Origin: Piscinibacter sp047600445
GTDB lineage: Bacteria; Pseudomonadota; Gammaproteobacteria; Burkholderiales; Burkholderiaceae_C
Length of the DNA: 64,000 nucleotides
Assembly: GCF_047600445.1 (NCBI RefSeq)
Contig: NZ_JASGKT010000002.1
Location: 2,914,001 to 2,978,000, forward strand
Reading direction: 5' to 3'
Shown here: positions 45,193-54,570 of the stretch, piece after piece
Numbering within the stretch: the stretch's first letter is position 1
Layout: the number at the start of each line of letters is the position of its first letter
Position numbers and translations under genes: made by a program
Notes under the pieces: generated by a model
The model's database searches: none
Seen by the model: the letters and a program-made list of their open reading frames with translations, nothing else
Told to the model about the DNA's origin: nothing

Positions 45193-45900
45193 GTGAACAC
45201 CACCCATCAACGCTGGTTCGCCTGGGCCATCGTGCCCTTCGTGCTGGTCTACCTGTTCGGCTTCATCGTGCTGGCCGGCTTCGTGCCGCCGCATGCGCCG
45301 AGCCTGCCGGCCGGCGAGCTGGTTCGCCTCTACGACGAGAACCGCCTGGGCATCCGCGCCGGCCAGTTGATCGGCCTGGTCAGCTCGTGCCTGATCCTGC
45401 TGTGGGCCGCGCCGATCTCGGCGCAGATGGCGCGCATCGAGAAAGGCCCGCTGCCGATGCTCTCGCTGGTGCAGTACGGCGCGGCGCTGGTGCTGGTGGT
45501 CTTCTTCATCGTCTGCAGCATGCTGTGGACGGTGGCCGCCTACCGCGAGGACCTCTCCCCCGAGCTGCTGCGCACGATCAACGACGCCGGCTGGCTGACC
45601 TTCGTGATGGTCTATCCGGAGTACGTGGTGCAGTTGTCGTGCATCGCGATCGTCGGCCTGTCGGACCGGCGACCGCGGCCCTTCCTGCCGCGCTGGGCCT
45701 GCTTCTTCACGCTGTGGGTGGCGCTGATGGGCATCGGCGGCGGCTTCTCGACCTTCTTCAAGAGCGGGCCGTTCGCGTGGAACGGGCTGATCGGCTTCTG
45801 GCTGCCGGTGAGCTTCTTCCTCTGCTGGCTCGGCGTGATGTGGCACTTCCTGCTCGCGGCGATCGACCGCCAGGCCGCCGAGGAGAAGGCCCATGCCTGA
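45193..45900 (+). CDS. Unknown 6-TM protein, family X, copy 2
   Basis: 235 aa from a GTG start, as no in-frame ATG precedes the first helix (WAIVPFVLVYLFGFIVLAGF). Family blocks: AGELVRLYDEN, AQMARIEKG, FLPRWACFFTLW and SGPFAWNGLIGFWLP. Its stop overlaps the COX III-like start (ATGCCTGA), so it is in one operon with the COX III/IV pair. That physical link suggests the X proteins work with a haem-copper-like membrane complex. Confidence 0.7.
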   Translation: MNTTHQRWFAWAIVPFVLVYLFGFIVLAGFVPPHAPSLPAGELVRLYDENRLGIRAGQLIGLVSSCLILLWAAPISAQMARIEKGPLPMLSLVQYGAALVLVVFFIVCSMLWTVAAYREDLSPELLRTINDAGWLTFVMVYPEYVVQLSCIAIVGLSDRRPRPFLPRWACFFTLWVALMGIGGGFSTFFKSGPFAWNGLIGFWLPVSFFLCWLGVMWHFLLAAIDRQAAEEKAHA

Positions 45901-46492
45901 AGCCGTGATGACCGACCGCGCCGCACCCGCGACGAGCGCCACCCGCGTGCCCGGCGAGGCCGGCATCTGGGTGCTGGTGTTCGGCGACATGATGATGTTC
46001 TCGCTGTTCTTCGCGATCTTCCTGTACTACCGCGGCGCCGACGTCGCTCTGTTCACCGAATCGCAGGCGCGGCTGAACCAGGGCTACGGCGCGATCAACA
46101 CCTTCATCATGCTGTCGAGCTCGTGGTTCGTCGCGATGGCGGTGCGCGCTGCGCGCGAGAAGCCGGGCAAGGCCACGCCGCGGCTGCTGATGGCGGCCGT
46201 GGCCTGCGGCGCGCTGTTCGGCGTCATCAAGGTGCTGGAGTACGGCGAGAAGATCCGCGCCGGCATCTTCCTGACGACCAACGACTTCTTCATGTACTAC
46301 TTCATGTTCACCGGCATCCACTTCGCGCACGTGGCGCTGGGCATGGTGGCGCTCGTGCTGCTGGCCCGCCACACCCGGTCGGGCGTGTACACGCCCACCA
46401 CGCTGCGCAACCTGGAAAGCGGCGCCAGCTTCTGGCACCTGGTGGACCTGCTGTGGATCGTGCTGTTCGCGCTGCTGTACCTGGTGAAATGA
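45893..46492 (+). CDS. Cytochrome c oxidase subunit III-like protein (NorE type)
   Basis: 199 aa with five helices. Motifs: GEAGIWVLVFGDMMMFSLFFAIFLYYR, INTFIMLSSSWFVAMAV, FTGIHFAHVALGMVALVLL and SGASFWHLVDLLWIVLFALLYLV. This is the COX3 fold, close in size to NorE. No subunit I or II is encoded in the window. It sits between X copy 2 and the COX IV-like gene with overlapping ends. It may belong to a partial respiratory-like complex serving the oxygenase cluster. Confidence 0.8.
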   Translation: MPEAVMTDRAAPATSATRVPGEAGIWVLVFGDMMMFSLFFAIFLYYRGADVALFTESQARLNQGYGAINTFIMLSSSWFVAMAVRAAREKPGKATPRLLMAAVACGALFGVIKVLEYGEKIRAGIFLTTNDFFMYYFMFTGIHFAHVALGMVALVLLARHTRSGVYTPTTLRNLESGASFWHLVDLLWIVLFALLYLVK

Positions 46493-46785
46493 CGATGCGG
46501 ATCCTTCGACGACTCTCGAGCCAGCGCATCCACCTGGTGTGGCTCGGCCTGGTGGCGGCCACGGCGCTCTCCTGGGAGATGGGCCACGGCATCGGCTTCG
46601 ACGACGTGCGCCACGCCAGCGTGGCGATCCTGGTCGTGGCCTTCCTCAAGGCGCGCTTCGTGATCCTCGACTTCATGGAGCTGCGCCACGCGCCGCCGGC
46701 CATGCGCATCGCCGCCGAAGCCTGGGTCGTGGGGGTCTGCGCGCTGCTGGTCGGCCTGCTGCTGGCCGCGCCCGCGCCGCCCTGA
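46489..46785 (+). CDS. Prokaryotic COX IV-like small membrane protein (NorF type)
   Basis: 98 aa with three helices. Contains VAFLKARFVILDFMELRHAP, the typical COX4_pro signature. Four-base overlap (ATGA) with the COX III-like gene. In NorEF such a pair accompanies NO reductase; here no nor genes are adjacent and the next gene is a Rieske oxygenase. Confidence 0.75.
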   Translation: MTMRILRRLSSQRIHLVWLGLVAATALSWEMGHGIGFDDVRHASVAILVVAFLKARFVILDFMELRHAPPAMRIAAEAWVVGVCALLVGLLLAAPAPP

Positions 46786-46825
46786 CCGCGCCGCGCTCGG
46801 GGTTGTTCCGGGCTTGCGCAGCCAT

Positions 46826-46845
46826 ATCGTATGGCACACTACGAT
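46826..46845. promoter_or_regulatory. Palindrome ATCGTA-N8-TACGAT before the Rieske oxygenase
   Basis: Perfect 6-bp arms at 46826-46831 and 46840-46845. It lies 26 nt before the oxygenase ATG. An overlapping palindrome CCATA-TCG-TATGG (46823-46835) is also present. Candidate TetR-type operator shared by the cluster. Confidence 0.5.
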
Positions 46846-46871
46846 TTACCCGAACTGCTTCTGGAGCCCGC

Positions 46872-48263
46872 ATGAGCCAGCCCGGCATGTCATCCCGCGT
46901 GAGCCCGCTCGCCAGCGACCTGCTGGCCCAGGACAGCCGTCCGCTGCCCGCCGGGCTGCGCCTGCGCAGCGAGTTCCTGCCCGAGGCGCGCACCATCCCC
47001 TTCAGCCGCTACACCGACCCGGCCTTCGCGCGCCTGGAGATGGAGCGCCTGTGGACCCGGACCTGGCAGGTCACCTGCCGCACCGAGGACATCCCCGAGG
47101 TCGGCGACCGCGTGCCCTACGACGTCGGCTCCGGCCTGGCGCTGATCATCGTGCGCAGCGGCCCGAACGAGTTCAAGGCCTTCTACAACGCCTGCCTGCA
47201 CCGCGGCACGCGGCTGGTCAACGCGCCGGGCGCGGGCGACAGCCTGCGCTGCCCCTTCCACGGCTGGCAGTGGCGGGTCGACGGCTGCCTGAAGACGGTG
47301 CCCTGCCAGTGGGACTTCGCCGGCGTCTCCGCCGCGACGCACAGCCTGAAGGAGGTGAAGGTCGACACCTGGGAAGGTTTCGTCTTCGTCAACCCCGACC
47401 CGAACGCCGCGCCGCTGAAGGAGTCGCTGGGCGTGCTGCCGCAGGCCTTCGAGGGGCGCGGCCACGGCGAGCGCTACACCTTCGCGCACGCCAGCAAGAA
47501 GATCCGCGCCAACTGGAAGACGGTGCTGGAGGCCTTCCTCGAGGCCTACCACGTGATCGAGACCCACTCCGACGCGCTGCCCTTCACCGGCGACGCCAGC
47601 ACGCGCTACGACATCTGGCACGACGGCGCCGGCCGCATCAGCCGGCTGATCACGCCCTCGGCGGTGCCCAGCCCGCACCTGGGCGACGGCGCCTCGATGC
47701 AGATCGCGGCCGACGGCGTGGCGGCCTTCTTCGCGATGGCCGCGCCGGGCGTGCCGGTGCCGGGCTTCGACACCTCCAGGGGCAACGCGCGCGCCCAGCT
47801 CGCCGAGTGGCGCCGCGGTCTGATGGGCCATGCGCTGGGCCGCGACTTCTCGCGGCACTGCGACTCCGAGATGATCGACGCCACGCAGTTCCACATGTTT
47901 CCGAACTTCGGCATCTGGTTCGGCGAGGGCCTGCCGCTGCTCTACCAGTTCCTGCCCCACGGCGACGACCCCAACGAGTCGGTCTTCAACGTGCGCCTGA
48001 CGATGCCGCTGCCCGCCGGCGGCGTGCGGCCACCGCCGTGCCGGATCAACCACCTCGACTTCGACGACTACTTCAGCGAGAAGGCGCCCGAGTTCGGCGC
48101 GCTGGCGCACGTGTTCGACCAGGACCTGAGCAACCTGCCCTACATCCAGAAGGGCATGCGCGGCGCGTCGCCCGAGGCCTCGCGCCAGACGCTGGGGCGC
48201 TACATGGAGCAGCGCATCCAGTACTTCCACAACGTGCTCGGCGACGTGCTGGGCGTGGCCTGA
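46872..48263 (+). CDS. Rieske non-haem iron oxygenase, alpha subunit
   Basis: 463 aa. Rieske ligands: CLH (108-110) and CPFH (127-130). Catalytic Fe motif: NWKTVLEAFLEAYHVIETH near 212-230, with a candidate Asp ligand in VFDQDLSNLPYIQKG near 420. No beta subunit gene follows, but a separate Rieske ferredoxin does. The family hydroxylates or demethylates aromatic or alicyclic substrates. It resembles the alpha-only oxygenases acting on bulky compounds. First gene of a six-gene operon to 52041. Confidence 0.88.
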   Translation: MSQPGMSSRVSPLASDLLAQDSRPLPAGLRLRSEFLPEARTIPFSRYTDPAFARLEMERLWTRTWQVTCRTEDIPEVGDRVPYDVGSGLALIIVRSGPNEFKAFYNACLHRGTRLVNAPGAGDSLRCPFHGWQWRVDGCLKTVPCQWDFAGVSAATHSLKEVKVDTWEGFVFVNPDPNAAPLKESLGVLPQAFEGRGHGERYTFAHASKKIRANWKTVLEAFLEAYHVIETHSDALPFTGDASTRYDIWHDGAGRISRLITPSAVPSPHLGDGASMQIAADGVAAFFAMAAPGVPVPGFDTSRGNARAQLAEWRRGLMGHALGRDFSRHCDSEMIDATQFHMFPNFGIWFGEGLPLLYQFLPHGDDPNESVFNVRLTMPLPAGGVRPPPCRINHLDFDDYFSEKAPEFGALAHVFDQDLSNLPYIQKGMRGASPEASRQTLGRYMEQRIQYFHNVLGDVLGVA

Positions 48264-48266
48264 GCC

Positions 48267-48611
48267 GTGACGGCCGACGGCTTCGAGGACGTGGCCGCGC
48301 TGGCCAGCGTGCCGCCCGGCGCGCAGCACTGCGTGGTGGTGGGCGGCCGCCCGGTGCTGGTGTGCCGCGACGCGCGCGACGGCCGGGTCTGGGCCGTGCA
48401 CAACTCGTGCCCGCACGCCTTCCAGCCGCTGACCGGCGGCGCGCTGCGCGACGGCACGCTGCTGTGCCCCAAGCACGGCGCCTGCTTCGAGCTGGCCACC
48501 GGCCGCTCCCTGAACGCCGTGACGCCGCGCCCGCTGGCCGTCTTCGGCGTGCGCATCGAGGGCGAGCGCGTGCTCGTCTCCTCCCAACCCCTCGCCACGG
48601 CGACTTCATGA
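48267..48611 (+). CDS. Rieske-type ferredoxin
   Basis: 114 aa, one Rieske domain: CPHAFQPLTGG (49-59) and CPKHGACFEL, both CxH and CxxH. GTG start 3 nt after the oxygenase stop. It overlaps the flavoprotein gene by ATGA. It probably supplies electrons to the oxygenase. No separate reductase of the classic type is seen; the CrtI-like flavoprotein or a distant protein may fill this role. Confidence 0.85.
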   Translation: MTADGFEDVAALASVPPGAQHCVVVGGRPVLVCRDARDGRVWAVHNSCPHAFQPLTGGALRDGTLLCPKHGACFELATGRSLNAVTPRPLAVFGVRIEGERVLVSSQPLATATS

Positions 48612-50194
48612 GCAACACAGCGGATATCGTCGTCGTCGGCGCCGGCAGCAACTCGCTGGTCGCGGCGGCCTACCTCGCCAAGGCCGGCAAGAGCGTCCTG
48701 GTGCTGGAGAAGAACGAGCAGTGCGGCGGCGGCGTCGTCTCGATCAACATCGCGCCCGGCTTCACGCACGACCCGCACGCCTCGGGCTACTACCTGTGCA
48801 TCGCCAGCCCGGCGATCCAGCACGACGAACTGGGACTCATGTCGCGGTTCGGCCTGCAGTGGAAGACCTGGGAAGCCGGCTTCGGCACCATCTTCGACAG
48901 CGGCGACAGCCTGATCGCCTACGCCAGCATCGACCGCACCTGCGAGGACATCGCGAAGTTCTCGCAGCGCGACGCCGAGAGCTACCGCCGCTTCGCCAGG
49001 GAGTGCATCGAGCTGCTGCCGCTGCTCACCAAGGGCAGCGCGACGCCGCCGATGCCCACCGGCCCGTTCATCACGATGCTCGAAGGCAGCGCGCGCGGGC
49101 GCCGGCTGGTGGACATGATGTTCCGCAGCGCCTACGACATCCTGGAAGGCCTGTTCGAATCGCCCGAGCTGCGCATCCACATGATGAAGTGGGTGGCCGA
49201 GACGATGGAAGGCCCGGAGGTCAACGGCACCGGCGGCATGCTGGTCGGCCTGTTCGGGCTGGCGCACACCTACAAGGCGCACATCCCGGTGGGCGGCTCG
49301 CGCGCGGTGACCGACGCGCTGATCCGCTGCATCGAGCACCACGGCGGCACGGTGCGCACGCGGGCCGAGGTGACGCGCGTCGACGTCAGCGGCGGCCGCG
49401 CCGTCGGCGTGACGCTGAAGGACGGCGAGACGCTGCGCGCGAAGGACGCGGTGATCGGCTGCATCCACCCGTGGCGGCTCGGCGAGCTGATCCCCGAGGT
49501 CGACCGCGAGGTCGCGGCGGCGGCGCGCCAGGTCAAGCTCAGCAACCACGGCGCGCTGAACCAGCAGGTGGCGCTGTCGGAATGGCCGCGCTTCAAGGTC
49601 GGCGACGACGAGCGCTGGTCCGACGTGCTGTGCATCGAGTTCGTGCGCAAGAACGAGCTGGCGGTGCGCAAGGTGTTCGACCAGTACCGCTACGGCGAGA
49701 TCCCGCAGCACCTGAGCCCGCTGACGATCATGAACAGCCGCAAGGATCCGAGCCGCGCGCCCTCGGCCGGGCACTGCGCGCTGTACCTGTACCACTTCGC
49801 GCCGCGCGTGCTCGCCGACGGCGGGCTCGAGGCCTGGGAGCGGCACCGCCAGCGCTACGCCGACGCGATCTGGGAGGAGTACAAGCGCTACACCACCAAC
49901 ATCGACGACTCGAAGATCATCGCGCGCCACATCGAGTCGCCGCTCGAGCACCACCGGCATTCGGCCAGCATGGTCACCGGCGACATCTTCGGCATCGGCA
50001 CGACGATGGGCCAGAACATGGGCCGCCGGCCGACGCCCGAGCTGGCGCAGTACCGCGTGCCGGGGCTGGACGCCTTCTACCTGGTCGGCCCCTTCATGCA
50101 CCCGGGCGGCACCGTCAACTTCGGCGGCCGCGCCACCGCGATGCGCATGATGATGGACTGGAAGATGGACCTGACCCGCTCGTTCGTGCTGTGA
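48608..50194 (+). CDS. CrtI-like NAD(P)/FAD-dependent oxidoreductase
   Basis: 528 aa. N-terminal FAD motif IVVVGAGSNSLVAAAYLAKAGKSVLVLEKNEQCGGG (7-42) and C-terminal PGLDAFYLVGPFMHPGGTVNFGGRATAMRM are the phytoene desaturase/amine-oxidase superfamily pattern. It may dehydrogenate or isomerise a lipophilic intermediate rather than reduce the ferredoxin. Linked by start-stop overlap to the Rieske ferredoxin. Length fits CrtI. Confidence 0.8.
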   Translation: MSNTADIVVVGAGSNSLVAAAYLAKAGKSVLVLEKNEQCGGGVVSINIAPGFTHDPHASGYYLCIASPAIQHDELGLMSRFGLQWKTWEAGFGTIFDSGDSLIAYASIDRTCEDIAKFSQRDAESYRRFARECIELLPLLTKGSATPPMPTGPFITMLEGSARGRRLVDMMFRSAYDILEGLFESPELRIHMMKWVAETMEGPEVNGTGGMLVGLFGLAHTYKAHIPVGGSRAVTDALIRCIEHHGGTVRTRAEVTRVDVSGGRAVGVTLKDGETLRAKDAVIGCIHPWRLGELIPEVDREVAAAARQVKLSNHGALNQQVALSEWPRFKVGDDERWSDVLCIEFVRKNELAVRKVFDQYRYGEIPQHLSPLTIMNSRKDPSRAPSAGHCALYLYHFAPRVLADGGLEAWERHRQRYADAIWEEYKRYTTNIDDSKIIARHIESPLEHHRHSASMVTGDIFGIGTTMGQNMGRRPTPELAQYRVPGLDAFYLVGPFMHPGGTVNFGGRATAMRMMMDWKMDLTRSFVL

Positions 50195-50233
50195 GCAGCA
50201 CGGGCACCGCCGCGACAACGAGGAGAGATTCGC

Positions 50234-50446
50234 ATGCGACTGATGACGACCGACAACTCCGAGCTGATGGAGATCAGCTCGGTGCGCACCGAGGGCGGCA
50301 AGGTGATCGTCAGCGGCGTGATCATGGGCGCGATGCCGGTGCAGGCCGTGCTCTCGGGCACCGAGCTGCGACGCGGCTACTCGATGGTGAGCTTCGGCAC
50401 GCTGTGGCGGATCTTCAGGATCTTCCTCGCCGGCAAGGGAGCCTGA
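50234..50446 (+). CDS. 70-aa protein of unknown function
   Basis: Short protein: SVRTEGGKVIVSGVIMGAMPVQAVLSGTELRRGYSMVSFGTLWRIFRIF. Alternates strand and Gly/Val residues and ends in a hydrophobic-basic helix. GGAGAG ribosome site upstream. Lies between the flavoprotein and SDR genes with normal operon spacing, one base before the SDR start. Not a recognised family; a structural small subunit is possible. Confidence 0.6.
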   Translation: MRLMTTDNSELMEISSVRTEGGKVIVSGVIMGAMPVQAVLSGTELRRGYSMVSFGTLWRIFRIFLAGKGA

Positions 50447-50447
50447 G

Positions 50448-51233
50448 ATGAGCCGCAGTTGGCTCGCCGACGAACCGCGCTTCGCGCGCGGCGTGGCGCT
50501 GGTCACCGGCGGCAGCGGCGGCATCGGGCGCGAGATCGCGCTGACGCTGGCGCGCGCCGGCGCCGACGTGGTGCTCACCTACGGCCGCAACCGCGCCGCC
50601 GCCGAGGCGGTGGCCGCGCAGGTGCACGGGATGGGCCGGCGCTGCGAGATCGCCGCGCTGGCGATCGAGGACGCCGGCGCGGTGAAGGCGCTGGTCGACG
50701 ACGTGGCCGCGCGCCACGGCGCGCTGCACTCGGTGGTCTACGCCAGCGGACCCGGCCTGCACATGCAGTTCATCGGCGAGATCGACCCCGCGGCCTGGGC
50801 GCGCGTGATGGCGGTCGACGTGAACGGCTGCTTCAACCTCGTGCACGCCACGCTGCCGCACGTGCGCGCCGCGCGCGGCGCCTACGTCGCGGTGATCACC
50901 GCGGCGGTCGAGCGCGTGCCGGCGCGCGACATCCAGTCGGCCGCGCCCAAGGCCGCGATCGAGATGCTGATGCGCGGCGTGGCCAAGGAGGAGGGCCGCC
51001 ACGGCGTGCGCGCCAACTGCGTCGGGCCGGGCTGGATCAACGCCGGGCTCGGCAAGGAAGTGATCGACAAGGAGCTGACGCCGCAGATGGTGCAGAACAT
51101 CGTCAAGGCGATCCCGCTGCGCACGATGGGCGAGGCCAGCGACATCGCCGACGCCGCGCTGTTCCTGCTGTCGTCGCGGGCGCGTTTCATCACCGCGCAG
51201 TCGCTGGCCGTCGACGGCGGCATGCAGGCCTGA
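50448..51233 (+). CDS. SDR-family protein without the catalytic Tyr
   Basis: 261 aa. NAD(P) motif TGGSGGIGRE (20-29), NAG-like ASGPG, Asn in DVNGCFN, and C-terminal PGWINAGLGKE. The YxxxK position reads SAAPK in IQSAAPKAAIEML, so Tyr is Ser; the preceding Ser is in ITAAVERV (Thr-Ala). It still keeps the Lys. It could bind NAD(P) without normal SDR chemistry. Starts one base after the 70-aa gene stop. Confidence 0.8.
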   Translation: MSRSWLADEPRFARGVALVTGGSGGIGREIALTLARAGADVVLTYGRNRAAAEAVAAQVHGMGRRCEIAALAIEDAGAVKALVDDVAARHGALHSVVYASGPGLHMQFIGEIDPAAWARVMAVDVNGCFNLVHATLPHVRAARGAYVAVITAAVERVPARDIQSAAPKAAIEMLMRGVAKEEGRHGVRANCVGPGWINAGLGKEVIDKELTPQMVQNIVKAIPLRTMGEASDIADAALFLLSSRARFITAQSLAVDGGMQA

Positions 51234-51249
51234 GCGAAAGGGCGAGGCG

Positions 51250-52041
51250 ATGGACCACGAAACGCTGAGCGTCGCGGCCGAGCAGGGCCTGTGCGTGATC
51301 ACCTTCACGCGCGCCGACAAGCTCAATGCCTGGACCTACCGGCTGCACGCCGAGTTGCGCCGCGCCATCGAGTCGGCCAACGCCGACCCCGAGGTCGACG
51401 CCATCGTCGTCACCGCGACGGGCAAGGGCTTCTGCGCCGGCGCCGACATGTCGGCGGTGTTCGGCCTGTCCGAGGCCGAGAAACTGCGGGCGCGCGCGGA
51501 GGCCGACACGCAGGACTGGGTGGCGCTGCTGCGCCGCTCCAAGCCCATCGTCGCGGCGGTCAACGGCGCGGCGGTGGGCATCGGCGTGTCGCTGATCCTG
51601 CCGATGGACCAGATCGTCGCGTCGAGCGAGGCCAGCTTCGCGCTGCGCTTCGTCAAGATGGGGCTGGTGCCCGAGCTGGCCGCCTCGCACTTCGTGCAGC
51701 GCCGCATGGGCTTCGGCGCCGCCAGCCGCGTGCTGCTGACCGGCGACGCGCTGACGGCGCCCGAGGCGCTGGCCCTGTCGCTGATCGACCAAGTGACAGC
51801 ACCCGAGGCGCTGCTCGACGAAGCCAAGGCGCTGGCGCGCCGCATGGGCCGCAACCCGCACGCGGCGCTGCGCGCCACCAAGCAGTTGCTGACCGACAAC
51901 GCCGGCGAGACCGACCTCGACCGCGTTCAGCAGCGCGAGCTCGACGCGCTCGCCGTCGCCTACGCCTCGCCCGAGCACAAGGAGGCCGTGGCCGCCTTCC
52001 TCGCCAAGCGCGCGCCCGACTTCAAGGCGGCGCGCGGCTGA
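51250..52041 (+). CDS. Crotonase-family isomerase-like protein
   Basis: 263 aa. NGAAVGIGVSLILPMDQIVASSEASFALRFVKMGLVPELAASHFVQ: the hydratase Glu pair is absent (Ser and Arg), but the Glu in GLVPELAAS is where delta3-delta2-enoyl-CoA isomerases have their base. Last gene of the Rieske operon, convergent with the acyl-CoA ligase. Probably shifts a double bond in a CoA ester made by the ligase. Confidence 0.8.
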   Translation: MDHETLSVAAEQGLCVITFTRADKLNAWTYRLHAELRRAIESANADPEVDAIVVTATGKGFCAGADMSAVFGLSEAEKLRARAEADTQDWVALLRRSKPIVAAVNGAAVGIGVSLILPMDQIVASSEASFALRFVKMGLVPELAASHFVQRRMGFGAASRVLLTGDALTAPEALALSLIDQVTAPEALLDEAKALARRMGRNPHAALRATKQLLTDNAGETDLDRVQQRELDALAVAYASPEHKEAVAAFLAKRAPDFKAARG

Positions 52042-52060
52042 GCCGCGCGGCCGGCGGCTC

Positions 52061-53641
<1,581 letters not shown>

Positions 53642-53677
53642 GTCGGTCTCCTGCGTCGCCTGGTCGTCGGTGATTGA

Positions 53678-53694
53678 TATGGTATCGAACCATA
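53678..53694. promoter_or_regulatory. Palindrome TATGGT-N5-ACCATA upstream of the ligase
   Basis: Perfect 6-bp arms (53678-53683, 53689-53694) with outer GATA (53676-53679) and TATC (53696-53699). A second AT-rich site with ATATGGTA (minus strand) lies at 53800-53825, next to the Y2 start. The two sites bracket the divergent promoters. Confidence 0.5.
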
Positions 53695-53799
53695 GTATCG
53701 GACACTCGCGGCCCCACCCCGCTAGGGAAAGCCCCGGTGACTACCGTGGCCGGCGCTGGCGCGGAGGAAAACCCTGATGCCGGGCTGGCGCTCATGCGT

Positions 53800-53825
53800 C
53801 ATATGATATTGATACGTACCATATA
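53800..53825. promoter_or_regulatory. AT-rich site before family Y copy 2
   Basis: CATATGATATTGATACGTACC continuing to position 53825. On the minus strand it holds ATATGGTACGTATC, similar to the ligase-side site. Ends 28 nt before the Y2 ATG. AT-richness is exceptional here. Confidence 0.35.
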
Positions 53826-53853
53826 AGCCCGATACCTTCTTCCCGACCACCGC

Positions 53854-54549
53854 ATGTACGACTACCAAGCCTCGGTCCGCGCCATCGACGCGCACTGGCC
53901 CACCATCCTGCCCTGCATCGCCGGCGCGGTGATCGGCAGCTTCATCTACTTCACCAGCGCGGTGCGGCAGGCGCGGCGCGAGAAGGTCTACACCGAGGCC
54001 TTCCTCGGCGCCTCGGTGTTCTTCTGGCACGACCTCAGCTTCGTGCTGCACTTCCCGCTCTGGTTCGGCGTCTACAACCACTGGTGGTTCAAGTCCTGGA
54101 CCTTCGCGCTGGTCGGCACCGTCGCCTTCGAGGCCTGGCTCATCTACGTGATCTACCAGTACGGCCACCGCGAGTTGTGGCCGAGCCTGAGCAAACGCGC
54201 GTTCGGCGCCGCGCTGGTGCTGGGCACGCTGGCGGTCGGCGCGATGTGGTGGGTGCTGAAGGATCTGCTCAACGACGAGCTGTATTTCCTCAGCTTCGCG
54301 ATCACGGCGATCTGGTCGGCGCCCTTCCACACCGGCCTGATGTGCCTGCGCAAGAGCCGCGCCGGGCAGTCCCCGCTGCGCCAGCTGTGCATGGCCAACA
54401 ACCTGGTGTGGCTGACCTTCGCCTTCGCGCAGGTCGACCCCTACTTCAAGTCGCCGCCGTTCGTGGCGTTTGCCATCGCCTTCACGCTGTGGCCGCTGGC
54501 GAACATCTGGCTGATCCGCCGCCTGCCGCCCGCGCCGGCCGCCGCCTGA
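53854..54549 (+). CDS. Unknown 7-TM protein, family Y, copy 2
   Basis: 231 aa. Shares with copy 1: MYD start, FFWHDLSFV, NHWWFKSW, YGHRELWPSLSKRAFG, CLRKSRAGQSPL and FTLWPLANIWLIRRLP. About seven helices. The shared histidine/tryptophan motifs argue for a bound cofactor or metal, but this is not established. First gene of an operon with the APH-type kinase. Confidence 0.7.
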   Translation: MYDYQASVRAIDAHWPTILPCIAGAVIGSFIYFTSAVRQARREKVYTEAFLGASVFFWHDLSFVLHFPLWFGVYNHWWFKSWTFALVGTVAFEAWLIYVIYQYGHRELWPSLSKRAFGAALVLGTLAVGAMWWVLKDLLNDELYFLSFAITAIWSAPFHTGLMCLRKSRAGQSPLRQLCMANNLVWLTFAFAQVDPYFKSPPFVAFAIAFTLWPLANIWLIRRLPPAPAAA

Positions 54550-54570
54550 GCGCCGCGGCATGCGCGCCGC

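Noticed and set aside
53701..53790. Additional small gene in the ligase-Y2 gap
   Set aside because: No frame with a start, ribosome site and sensible translation; the region holds regulatory-looking palindromes only.
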